64,000 bases of DNA from Shinella pollutisoli (GTDB taxonomy: Bacteria; Pseudomonadota; Alphaproteobacteria; Rhizobiales; Rhizobiaceae). Below the pieces are notes generated by a model. The model was not told the DNA's origin. It ran no database searches and saw nothing but the letters and a program-made list of their open reading frames with translations. The stretch is from positions 62,001-126,000 of the forward strand of contig NZ_JANFDG010000014.1 in NCBI RefSeq assembly GCF_024609765.1. The letters run 5' to 3'. Positions 9,961 to 17,559 of this stretch are shown piece after piece (positions within the stretch are counted from its first letter, which is position 1; each line of letters opens with the position of its first letter). The position numbers were made by a program, and so were the translations under genes.

Positions 9961-10610
9961 CCGGACGGGTGATCGAGAAGGAGGGCTTTGCCGCGCTGGC
10001 GCTGCGCCTGCGGGGCGAGGGCATCAGCGATCTCGAGCTCCTGACGGCCGTCGAGCAGACGCCGCGCACGCTGTTCGTGCCGCCGCAGTTTTCCGGCGAC
10101 GCCTATTCGAGCCGGCTCTTGCCGCTCGACTGCGGCGCCTTCATGGAGGGTATCGACCTTGCCGTGCGCCTCCTCTACATCCTGAACCTCAAGTCCGGCC
10201 AGCGCGTGCTGGAGGTCGGCACCGGCAGCGGCTTCACCGCCGCCGTCATGGGCCGTCTCACCGAGCGCGTGCTGACGATCGACCGCTATCGCACCCTCGT
10301 CTCCGGCGCCCAGCAGGCGATCGAGAAGGCGGGGCTTCGCAACGTCGTCGTCCGCCAGGTCGACGGCTCGAACGGGATGACGGGCGAGGGGACCTTCGAC
10401 CGCATCCTCGTCACCGCCGCCTTTCCCGCGCTGCCGCGCTTCTTCGCCGAACAGCTCGTCTCCGGCGGCATGCTCGTCGCCCCCGTCATGGTGAGCGAGA
10501 CGGAATGCCGGATGCTGAAGCTCGTCAAGACCGGCAGCCGCTTCGACCGTGAGGACCTGTTCACGGTCCCCTATCTGCCGATCGTCCCGCACGTCGCCCA
10601 GGCGATCTGA
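9957..10610 (+). CDS. pcm: Protein-L-isoaspartate O-methyltransferase
   Basis: 217 residues if started at TTG 9957, which overlaps the surE stop (TTGA); GTG 9969 is an alternative four codons later. SAM-binding motif [14 protein letters not shown] is at ~84-96, and [15 protein letters not shown] replaces the usual isoaspartate-site block in the way seen in Rhizobiales. The enzyme methylates damaged isoaspartyl residues to start their repair. The longer in-frame extension through surE is shadow sequence. Start choice is moderately certain; identity is firm. Confidence 0.9.
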   Translation: MTGRVIEKEGFAALALRLRGEGISDLELLTAVEQTPRTLFVPPQFSGDAYSSRLLPLDCGAFMEGIDLAVRLLYILNLKSGQRVLEVGTGSGFTAAVMGRLTERVLTIDRYRTLVSGAQQAIEKAGLRNVVVRQVDGSNGMTGEGTFDRILVTAAFPALPRFFAEQLVSGGMLVAPVMVSETECRMLKLVKTGSRFDREDLFTVPYLPIVPHVAQAI

Positions 10611-10701
10611 GTCTCTCCGATTCCCTTTTCCGGCCGCATTCGCCCGCCCGCGGGGCGGGAGACGATTCCCGCCGCCTGATTTTCCGCGGGAATCCAGCGC
10701 G

Positions 10702-10716
10702 TTAACCTTTCGTTAA
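10702..10716. promoter_or_regulatory. Full CtrA-type site TTAA-N7-TTAA
   Basis: TTAACCTTTCGTTAA matches the alphaproteobacterial CtrA consensus TTAA-N7-TTAA exactly and is followed by CC. It lies 117 bp before the ATG of the hypothetical gene at 10833. CtrA is the master cell-cycle response regulator in this class. The match is exact but short; regulation is inferred. Confidence 0.55.
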
Positions 10717-10832
10717 CCGACGCAAGCCTCGCGCAAGCTTCGCGGCGTAGGCCCGGAGGCGAAGCAGGGTGTTTTCCACGCAGAGCGGCGGTTCTCAAGG
10801 GTTTCGGGCCGGCCGTTCCGATGGAGAGGGGA

Positions 10833-11432
10833 ATGTACGTCTCGAACAGGATCGCCAGCAGCTCCACCAGCGACAGCCTTGCCTACCTGGCGACGCGCGC
10901 CGCCGGGAAGGCCGTGGAGGAAGCGGCGGACGCCGACACCGCCGCGCATCTTGCCGGCGGCAGCTCCGATCCCTCCGCCCATGTCTCGCTTTCCGTCGAG
11001 GCGCTCCTGGTGCTGAGCGGCGTGCGCGAGGAGGAGACGGCGGCGCTGCCGGCGCTCTCGGAGGCCGAGCGCAACAACCGCGACACCGAGGCGCTGGAGC
11101 GGCGGGAATACGACGCCTTCCGCCACTATCTCGACCAGGGCGACGAGAAGAACTATTATCGCGCCTACATCGAATATTTCGACAGCATGCCGCCGCAGGA
11201 CCAGCGCAGCCCGCGCTATGCGGGAACGCGCGAGAACGCCGTGGCGGCGCTGCGCACCATCGCCTACAACGAGCGGGTGGCCGACATGGTCGCGCCGGAA
11301 GCCGCGGAAGCGGCGCGCCGCGCCACCCCGGTCTCCGCCGTCTTCCAGCCGAGCCGGCAGGATTACGAGAACGCCGCGCGCGTCGGCGCCCGGATATCGC
11401 GCGCCACCAGCATGTACTCGCTCGGCTTCTGA
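10833..11432 (+). CDS. Hypothetical protein, Rhizobiales-type
   Basis: 199 residues with no membrane segment, signal peptide or domain I recognise. It is rich in Ala, Glu and Arg; the centre (residues ~85-125) has many acidic and Tyr residues (YDAFRHYLDQGDEKNYYRAY). ATG 10833 is preferred over ATG 10821 because GGAG sits 6 nt before it, while the earlier start has no ribosome site. A full CtrA-type site lies upstream and a cell-wall NlpD-like gene follows, hinting at a cell-cycle or envelope context. Function unknown. Confidence 0.7.
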   Translation: MYVSNRIASSSTSDSLAYLATRAAGKAVEEAADADTAAHLAGGSSDPSAHVSLSVEALLVLSGVREEETAALPALSEAERNNRDTEALERREYDAFRHYLDQGDEKNYYRAYIEYFDSMPPQDQRSPRYAGTRENAVAALRTIAYNERVADMVAPEAAEAARRATPVSAVFQPSRQDYENAARVGARISRATSMYSLGF

Positions 11433-11495
11433 TCCCGCTCAGGCGGGGCTGCATGGTTATCAATTCGCCAAAAACCGCGCACGGATAGCCCGCCC

Positions 11496-11510
11496 TTAAC
11501 CGGGCGGTAA
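11496..11510. promoter_or_regulatory. Near-consensus CtrA-type site TTAA-N7-GTAA
   Basis: TTAACCGGGCGGTAA differs from TTAA-N7-TTAA at one position. It lies 54 bp before the ATG of the NlpD-like gene. It is the second such site within 800 bp. Weak by itself; the GC-rich spacer also forms an inverted repeat with the bases before it. Confidence 0.35.
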
Positions 11511-11563
11511 CTCTAACGCGCTTTAATCGATCCACATCAGTAGCGTACCGAGTGGGTTGGGTC

Positions 11564-13111
11564 ATGCGTAAGAGTGTATCGCCGGGTTTTGGTAGGACGG
11601 CTCTCCGCCTGTGTGCGGCGGCTCTGCTGGCTAGCGTGGCGACCGGGTGCAGTTCGGACGTGTCGCGCTTCGGCGGGCTCTTCTCCGGCTCCGACAACAT
11701 CACCACCAATTCGATCCCGCGCCGCTCGCTCCTCGGCGGCGATCCGGTTCCGCGCGGCGACGTCGGCAACGGCGGCGGCTACGCCACGGCCGGACGCGCG
11801 GTCGACCAGCCGTTCCCCGGCGAGGGCGCGGTCTCGCACGATCCGATCGACACGGCCGCCAATGGCGGCTCCGGCACGCGGCTCGCCACCACGCCGATGC
11901 GCGTGCAGCGGGGTGACCTCGGCGATCCGACGCAGTCGGGCGGGCTCGGCGAGCGCGAGACCGCCCTTGCGCAGCCGCTGCCCGAGCGCAGGGCGGGCGC
12001 CGAATCCGGCGCCGACCAGCTCGTCACCGGAACGGTCGGCAAGTCGAAGGGCGGCTGGTCCACCAACAACGCGCCGGTCGTCATGCTGCGCCAGGGCGAG
12101 AGCGTGAAGACGCTCGCCAACCGCTACGGCGTGCCGGAGAAGGAGATCCTCGCCGCCAACGGCCTGAAGCGCGCCTCCGACGCCGAGCCCGGCCAGAAGA
12201 TCGTCATCCCGACCTTCTCGACCACCGGCAGCGTCGCCAAGGCCTCGACCGACAGCACGATCACGGCCGACGGAAAGCTTCCCGTCCCCGAGCGCAAGTC
12301 CGAGGACAAGGTCGCCATCCTGCCCGGCTCCTCGAGCCGCGACAAGGCGAAGGCCGAGAACGGCGGCAGCGCCTCGAACGTCGCCGACGCCGGCGAGGGC
12401 AAGAAGAAGGCCGACGGTCCGCTCTACGAGGTGCAGCCGGGCGATTCGCTCGCCCGCATCGCCGGCAAGACCGGCGTGTCGGTCGACGCGCTCAAGAAGG
12501 CGAACGGGCTGGAGACCGCCTCCATCCGCATCGGCCAGAAGCTGACGATCCCCGCCGGCGGCGGCGTCGAGGGCACGGCCGACCGGACCGTGACCGCCTC
12601 CGTCCCCGCCCGCGCCACGCAGAAGGACGCCGACGAGAAGAAGCCCGAAAGCTACAAGGCGCCCGTCAGGACCGTCTCGGTCTCCGAGGCGACGGCGAAA
12701 TCCGACGTCACCGACGAGGCGCCCGAATCGACCGGCATCGGCAAGTACCGCTGGCCCGTGCGCGGCGCGGTCATCGCCGGCTACGGCGCCAATGTCGAGG
12801 GCAACCGCAACGACGGCATCGACATCTCCGTGCCCGAGGGCACGCCGATCAAGGCGGCTGAGAACGGCGTCGTCATCTATTCGGGCAGCAGCCTGAAGGA
12901 GCTCGGCAACGCGGTGCTCGTGCGCCACGACGACGGCACCGTCACCGTCTACGGCCATGCCGGCGAGCTCAACGTCCAGCGTGGCCAGAAGGTGCAGCGC
13001 GGCCAGACCGTCGCCACCTCCGGCATGAGCGGCAACGCGACGCGGCCGAAGGTCCACTTCGAGGTGCGCAAGAACGCCACCCCGGTCAACCCGATGACCT
13101 TCCTGGAATAG
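11564..13111 (+). CDS. LysM/M23 lipoprotein, NlpD-like amidase activator
   Basis: 515 residues from ATG 11564 (GTG 11552 is a possible earlier start). A signal sequence ends in a lipobox-like ASVATGC. Two LysM peptidoglycan-binding domains lie at about 171-218 and 286-330, and a C-terminal M23/LytM domain at ~394-505. In this domain the first zinc ligand is missing: NDGIDISVPEG has Asn where active endopeptidases have His, although YGHAGEL and VHFEVR keep the later His. That pattern matches the non-catalytic NlpD/EnvC class, which activates amidases at division. Loss of zinc binding is predicted, not shown. Confidence 0.88.
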   Translation: MRKSVSPGFGRTALRLCAAALLASVATGCSSDVSRFGGLFSGSDNITTNSIPRRSLLGGDPVPRGDVGNGGGYATAGRAVDQPFPGEGAVSHDPIDTAANGGSGTRLATTPMRVQRGDLGDPTQSGGLGERETALAQPLPERRAGAESGADQLVTGTVGKSKGGWSTNNAPVVMLRQGESVKTLANRYGVPEKEILAANGLKRASDAEPGQKIVIPTFSTTGSVAKASTDSTITADGKLPVPERKSEDKVAILPGSSSRDKAKAENGGSASNVADAGEGKKKADGPLYEVQPGDSLARIAGKTGVSVDALKKANGLETASIRIGQKLTIPAGGGVEGTADRTVTASVPARATQKDADEKKPESYKAPVRTVSVSEATAKSDVTDEAPESTGIGKYRWPVRGAVIAGYGANVEGNRNDGIDISVPEGTPIKAAENGVVIYSGSSLKELGNAVLVRHDDGTVTVYGHAGELNVQRGQKVQRGQTVATSGMSGNATRPKVHFEVRKNATPVNPMTFLE

Positions 13112-13138
13112 GCGGGCGACAACGCCATCCTTTTGACG

Positions 13139-13163
13139 GGCCCCGGCAAACCGGGGCCTTTGT
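13139..13163. terminator. Rho-independent terminator between convergent genes
   Basis: The stem GGCCCCGG / CCGGGGCC with loop CAAA is followed on the + strand by TTTGTCATTT; on the other side TTTTGACG gives a short U tract for the minus strand. It separates the NlpD-like gene from the convergent DUF815 gene and probably works in both directions. Confidence 0.7.
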
Positions 13164-14047
13164 CATTTCACCAGCGGCTTGCCGAGCCGGCCGGCGAGGT
13201 CCTGGATGAACTGCCAGGCGACGCGGCCGGAGCGCGAGCCGCGGGTCGTCGCCCATTCCAGCGCCTCGGCGTGAAGCTGTTCCTCCGGCATGCCCAGCCC
13301 GAAATGGCGCGCATAGCCGTCGATCATCTCCAGATAGTCCTTCTGGCTGCACTTGTAGAAGCCGAGCCAGAGGCCGAAGCGGTCGGACAGCGAGACCTTC
13401 TCCTCGACCGCCTCCGACGGGTTGATCGCGGTCGACTGCTCGTTCTCCATCATGTCGCGCGGCAGGAGGTGGCGGCGGTTGGAGGTGGCGTAGAGCAGCA
13501 CGTTGTCCGGCCGGCCCTCGACGCCGCCGTCGAGCGCCGCCTTCAGCGACTTGTAGGACGTGTCGTCGTGGTCGAAGGAGAGGTCGTCGCAGAAGACGAT
13601 GACCGGGAAGGGCGCTTCCTTGAGGATCTCCATCAACACCGGCAGCGTGGCGATGTCCTCGCGGTGCACCTCGACCAGCTTCAGGTCGCTTCCCGTCTCG
13701 CGCGCGGCGAGCTGGTGCACGGATTTCACCAGCGACGATTTGCCCATGCCGCGCGCGCCCCACAGAAGCACGTTGTTGGCCGGCAGTCCGCGCGCGAAGC
13801 GCACCGTGTTGTCGACGAGGATGTCGCGCACGTGGTCGACGCCGCGGATGAGGCCGATGTCGATGCGGTTCGGCCGGCGGACCGGCTGGAGGTGCTGGCG
13901 GGCGGGCGCCCAGACGAAGCAGTCCGCCGCATCCCAGTCGTTGACGGCGGGGGCGGGGCCGGCGATGCGCTCGACGGCGGCATTCAGGCGGGCGATTTCG
14001 GCGAGCAACAGCTTGACGTGGTCTTCCTGCACGGTTCTTCTCCTCAT
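13163..14047 (-). CDS. DUF815 family AAA ATPase
   Basis: 294 residues from ATG 14047, chosen because GGAAG lies just upstream; a longer in-frame extension to 14134 is Arg-rich and unlikely. The P-loop WGARGMGKSSLVKS is at ~93-106, and VIVFCDDLSFDHDDTSYKSL holds the Walker B acidic residues. LLYATSNRRHLLPRDM is sensor-like. DUF815 proteins are conserved, predicted AAA+ ATPases of unknown job, usually next to yajC/secDF in Rhizobiales, as here in divergent orientation. No experimental role can be assigned. Confidence 0.9.
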   Translation of the reverse strand: MRRRTVQEDHVKLLLAEIARLNAAVERIAGPAPAVNDWDAADCFVWAPARQHLQPVRRPNRIDIGLIRGVDHVRDILVDNTVRFARGLPANNVLLWGARGMGKSSLVKSVHQLAARETGSDLKLVEVHREDIATLPVLMEILKEAPFPVIVFCDDLSFDHDDTSYKSLKAALDGGVEGRPDNVLLYATSNRRHLLPRDMMENEQSTAINPSEAVEEKVSLSDRFGLWLGFYKCSQKDYLEMIDGYARHFGLGMPEEQLHAEALEWATTRGSRSGRVAWQFIQDLAGRLGKPLVK

Positions 14048-14214
14048 GCGCTTCCGCCGGGTAGCATGGGCGGCACGGAGCGAAAAGGGTAAAGCGCCCG
14101 AAAAACCGGGATGCCGCCGTCGCGCGTGTTGCATTCGGCCCCTGCTTGCCTATATTCCGGCAACCGAATGGACCCCTCGGGGACCGAAAGATCCAAGACG
14201 TCAAGGAGTAGACG

Positions 14215-14550
14215 ATGTTCATAACCGAGGCTTTCGCGCAGACGGCCGCACCCGGCGGGGCAGCGGGCGGCGCCGACATTCTGATGTCGATCCTGCCGTT
14301 CCTGCTGATCTTCGTGGTGATGTATTTCCTCATCATCCGCCCGCAGCGCGCCGCCATGAAGCGCCGCGAAGAGCTTCTGAAGAACATCCGCCGCGGCGAT
14401 CAGGTCGTCGTCTCCGGCATCGTCGGCAAGGTGACGAAGGTCGTCGACGACAGCGAGCTGGAAGTGGAGATCGCCGAGGGCACCCGCGTGCGCGTGGTGC
14501 GCGGCGGCGTTAGCGAGGTCCGCGTCAAGGGCGAGCCCGTCAAGGAGTGA
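14215..14550 (+). CDS. yajC: Preprotein translocase subunit YajC
   Basis: 111 residues with one N-terminal membrane helix (LPFLLIFVVMYFLIIRPQRA) followed by a cytoplasmic domain with GDQVVVSGIVGKV. YajC is an accessory inner-membrane protein that associates with SecDF at the Sec holotranslocon. The ribosome site AAGGAGTAG precedes the ATG. It is directly upstream of secDF, the standard arrangement. Confidence 0.95.
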   Translation: MFITEAFAQTAAPGGAAGGADILMSILPFLLIFVVMYFLIIRPQRAAMKRREELLKNIRRGDQVVVSGIVGKVTKVVDDSELEVEIAEGTRVRVVRGGVSEVRVKGEPVKE

Positions 14551-14607
14551 CGCTCCGCCTGCCGCCCGGCCGGGGTTCCGGCCTGGCGGCGCGACTGGTT
14601 TTTCAGG

Positions 14608-14639
14608 GCAATTCCAGCAGAACTGTGTAGCGGAATTGC
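14608..14639. repeat. Palindromic GCAATTCC element, copy B (shortened)
   Basis: GCAATTCC and GGAATTGC terminal arms, 32 bp in total. Its reverse complement aligns with the 44-bp element at 4956-4999 if a 12-bp internal deletion is allowed. The adjacent GAGCTCTAGA also resembles the flank of that copy. It lies between yajC and secDF, 25 bp before the secDF start. Confidence 0.6.
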
Positions 14640-14663
14640 GCAGGAGCTCTAGACGAGACCGCG

Positions 14664-17159
14664 ATGCAACGATCCGCCCGCTGGAAAACCGTCCTGATCT
14701 GGCTCGTCCTTGCGGCGAGCCTTCTTGCGGTCCTGCCGAGCCTGCTGCCGGCCTCCGTCGCCGCCGGCCTGCCGGCCTGGATCGGCGCGCACCGGCTCGT
14801 GCCGGGCCTCGATCTCACCGGCGGATCGCGCCTCACGCTCGACGTCTCGCGCAGCGAGGTGGAGGCCGAGCGCCTGCGCGCCGCCGTCGAGACCGTCGCG
14901 GCGGCGCTGCGGGCCGCCCGCATCCCCTATGCCGACCTCAGCGGCTCGGGCACCGCCGTCGAGGTCGCCGTCACGGCGGCCGACGGCATGGCGGCCGCCC
15001 GCGAGGCGCTCTCCGCGACCGGCCTCGGCGCCGTCACGGAGGCGGAGGGCGCGCGCCTGCGCATCGTGCTGCCGGACGCCGCCACCGACCTCGCCGTCGT
15101 CGAGGCCGCCGCGCTTTCCGTCGATGCGGTGCGCCGGCGGCTCGCGAGCCTCGCCATCGCGAACCTCCGCGTCGAGCGCGACGACAGCGGCCGCATCTCG
15201 GTCTCCATGCCCGGCCTCAGCGATCCGCAGCGCGTCAAGGACCTTCTCGCCCAGCCCGGCCGGCTCTCCGCCCGCCTCGTCGACACCAGCGTCCCGGTCA
15301 ACACGGCGATCGAGGACGGCGCACCCGAGGGCAGCGAGATCCTCTATACGGCCGGCGAGCCCCCCGTCGGCTATCTCCTGCGCCGCGAGGCGCTCTTCAC
15401 CGTGGCGGACGTCGCCGCGGCGGAACCCGCCGCCAACGACGAGCCGCGCGTCGACTTCCGCCTGACGCCGGAGGCGACCGCGCGCCTTGCCGCCTTCACC
15501 CGCGGCAACACCGGCCGGGCGATCGCCATCGTCCTCGACGACCAGATCATCTCGATCACCGACATCCAGCGCGTCGTCAGCGACGGCGCGGGATCCATCG
15601 CCGGCGATTTCGACGCCGAGGGAGCGGGCAACCTCGCCCGCCTCGTGGCGAGCGGGCCGCTCCCCGCGCCGCTGACGATCATCGAGGAGCGTTCGATCGA
15701 GCCGGTGCTCGGCACGGCCTCGAAGGGCGCGGTGATCGGCGCGGTCGTGGCCGCCGTCGTCGCCGTCGTCGCCTTCATCACGCTGTTCTATGGCCTGCTC
15801 GGGATCATCGTGGCGCTGTCGCTCGTCTTCAACGTCGTCGTCACCTTCGCGGTGCTGGCGCTCGTCGGCGCGCCGGTGTCGCTGTCGATGATCGCCGGCG
15901 TCGTGCTGACGGTCGGCGTGGCGGTGGATGCGAGCGTGCTGGTCTTCGAGCGCATCCGCGAGGAGGTGAAGGAGGGCCGCACGCTCGGCGAGGCGGTCGA
16001 CGTCGGCTTCGCCCGCGCGCGCGCCACCGTCTTCGACGCCTCGGCGACGATGCTGATCGCCGTCGCCGTGCTGCTCCTCCTGTCGGCCGCGCCCGTGCGC
16101 GCCTTCGCGCTCGCCGTCGGCATCGGCCTCGTCGCGACGCTGTTCTCGACCTTCGGGCCGACGCAGGCGATGGTGCGCCGCTGGCTCGGCGAGAGCACGG
16201 CGCGCCACATGCCGAAGGGCGTGCACACCGCCGTCTTCGACCGGCTGAACCTGCGCTTCATGGCCGCCCGCAACGTCGTCTTCCTGCTGACCGCCGTCTT
16301 CTCGCTGGCGATCGCCGGCCTGCTCGTCTCGGGCAAGCTGAAGCTCGGCATCGATTTCACCGGCGGCGCGGCGCTGGAAGTGCAGGCGAAGAGCGGCCGG
16401 GCGGATCGCGCGGGCATCGAGGCGCAGCTGACCGAGGCCGGCCTCGACGTGCTCGATGTCGCCCGCCACGGCAACGCCTCGCGCGCGCTGGTGCGCCTCG
16501 CCGCCCAGGACCAGGGCGAGAATGCCGAGCAGACGGCGGTGCTCGTCGCCCGCGGCGAGCTGGAGGCGGAATACGACCTGCGGCGGGTCGAGGTGGTCGG
16601 CCCGGCGATCTCCGGCGAGCTGATCCATTCGGCGACGCTCGGGCTCCTGTTCGGCCTCGTGGCGCTCGTCGCCTATATCTGGATACGCTTCGAGTGGCAT
16701 TTCGCCATCGGCGCGGTCATCGCGCTCGCGCACGACGTCTTCTTCACGCTGGGCTTCCTCGCCGTGGCGAAGATCGAATTCAACATCGCCGCGGTCGCGG
16801 CCCTGCTCACCATCGCCGGCTACTCGCTGAACGACACGATGGTGGTCTACGACCGTATCCGCGAGAACCTCCGGCAGTTCCGCCGGATGCCGCTGCCGAT
16901 CCTGATCGACGACGCGATCAACCGCACGCTGTCGCGCACGGTGCTGACCTCGGCGACGACGCTGATCGCGCTCGCGGCACTCGCCGCATTCGGCGGCGAG
17001 GCGATCCGCACCTTCGCGCTGACGCTGCTCTTCGGGGTGGCGATCGGCACGATCTCCTCTATCTACATTGCCGGACCGATCCTCATCCTGTTCCGGCTCA
17101 GGCCGGAGCGCTACCGCCCGGGCAAGGGCAAGACGGAGGCATCCGAGGCGCATGGCTAA
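14664..17159 (+). CDS. secDF: Fused protein translocase SecDF
   Basis: 831 residues combining SecD and SecF in one chain. The SecD half has the first transmembrane helix, the DLTGGSRLTLDV motif, the large periplasmic P1 region and a helix block with VGVAVDASVLVFERIREEVK. The SecF half starts near residue 525 (VFDRLNLRFMAARN) and carries LGIDFTGG and YSLNDTMVVYDRIRENLR. SecDF uses the proton-motive force to pull secreted proteins across the inner membrane. The fusion is typical of Rhizobiales. The stop overlaps the next gene by 8 bp. Confidence 0.96.
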   Translation: MQRSARWKTVLIWLVLAASLLAVLPSLLPASVAAGLPAWIGAHRLVPGLDLTGGSRLTLDVSRSEVEAERLRAAVETVAAALRAARIPYADLSGSGTAVEVAVTAADGMAAAREALSATGLGAVTEAEGARLRIVLPDAATDLAVVEAAALSVDAVRRRLASLAIANLRVERDDSGRISVSMPGLSDPQRVKDLLAQPGRLSARLVDTSVPVNTAIEDGAPEGSEILYTAGEPPVGYLLRREALFTVADVAAAEPAANDEPRVDFRLTPEATARLAAFTRGNTGRAIAIVLDDQIISITDIQRVVSDGAGSIAGDFDAEGAGNLARLVASGPLPAPLTIIEERSIEPVLGTASKGAVIGAVVAAVVAVVAFITLFYGLLGIIVALSLVFNVVVTFAVLALVGAPVSLSMIAGVVLTVGVAVDASVLVFERIREEVKEGRTLGEAVDVGFARARATVFDASATMLIAVAVLLLLSAAPVRAFALAVGIGLVATLFSTFGPTQAMVRRWLGESTARHMPKGVHTAVFDRLNLRFMAARNVVFLLTAVFSLAIAGLLVSGKLKLGIDFTGGAALEVQAKSGRADRAGIEAQLTEAGLDVLDVARHGNASRALVRLAAQDQGENAEQTAVLVARGELEAEYDLRRVEVVGPAISGELIHSATLGLLFGLVALVAYIWIRFEWHFAIGAVIALAHDVFFTLGFLAVAKIEFNIAAVAALLTIAGYSLNDTMVVYDRIRENLRQFRRMPLPILIDDAINRTLSRTVLTSATTLIALAALAAFGGEAIRTFALTLLFGVAIGTISSIYIAGPILILFRLRPERYRPGKGKTEASEAHG

Positions 17160-17538
17160 CGGCATAGAAATGCGCGAGGCGCACTTTCCGGGGCGCGCGC
17201 CGATCGACGCCTACGGCAACGGCGGCTTCCGATTCGCCGACATGTCGCATCGCGGCTCCATCCTCTGCCTGCCCTCCGGCATCCACGGATGGGACAAGCA
17301 GGAGGGCACGCCGCTCTCGCTTTCCGATCTTTCGCGCGTGCTCGCCGAGGCCGAGGAGATCGAGGTGCTGCTGGTCGGGACGGGAACGGAGATCCGCCCG
17401 CTGTCCGCCGAGATCCGCACGGCGCTGCGCGCACGGCGGGTGAGCTCGGACCCGATGAGCACGGGCGCTGCCGTGCGCACATTCAACGTCATGCTCGCCG
17501 AGAACAGGGCGGTCGCCGCCGCCCTCATCGCCGTGTGA
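17152..17538 (+). CDS. Mth938-like domain protein (NDUFAF3 family)
   Basis: 128 residues from ATG 17152, overlapping the secDF stop. The order of segments (PIDAYGNGGFRFADMSHRGS, LLVGTGTE, STGAAVRTFNVMLAENRAVA) is the DUF498/Mth938 fold. The mitochondrial member is NDUFAF3, a complex I assembly factor, and its alphaproteobacterial homologues are known to sit beside secDF. The next gene belongs to the family of another assembly factor, NDUFAF6. A respiratory-complex role is inferred from homology and context. Confidence 0.88.
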   Translation: MANGIEMREAHFPGRAPIDAYGNGGFRFADMSHRGSILCLPSGIHGWDKQEGTPLSLSDLSRVLAEAEEIEVLLVGTGTEIRPLSAEIRTALRARRVSSDPMSTGAAVRTFNVMLAENRAVAAALIAV

Positions 17539-17559
17539 GAGGGAAGGCGGGCCGGCACG

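Noticed and set aside
10643-10695. GC-rich inverted repeats after pcm as a terminator
   Set aside because: GATTCCCGC/GCGGGAATC and CCCGCCC/GGGCGGG arms exist, but no U tract follows either stem.
11537-13057. 506-codon minus-strand frame opposite the LysM/M23 gene
   Set aside because: Shadow of a confirmed gene; no ribosome site and biased composition.
14649-17165. 838-codon minus-strand frame opposite secDF
   Set aside because: Composition is Asp/Arg/His/Gly low complexity from the complement of secDF; secDF is certain.
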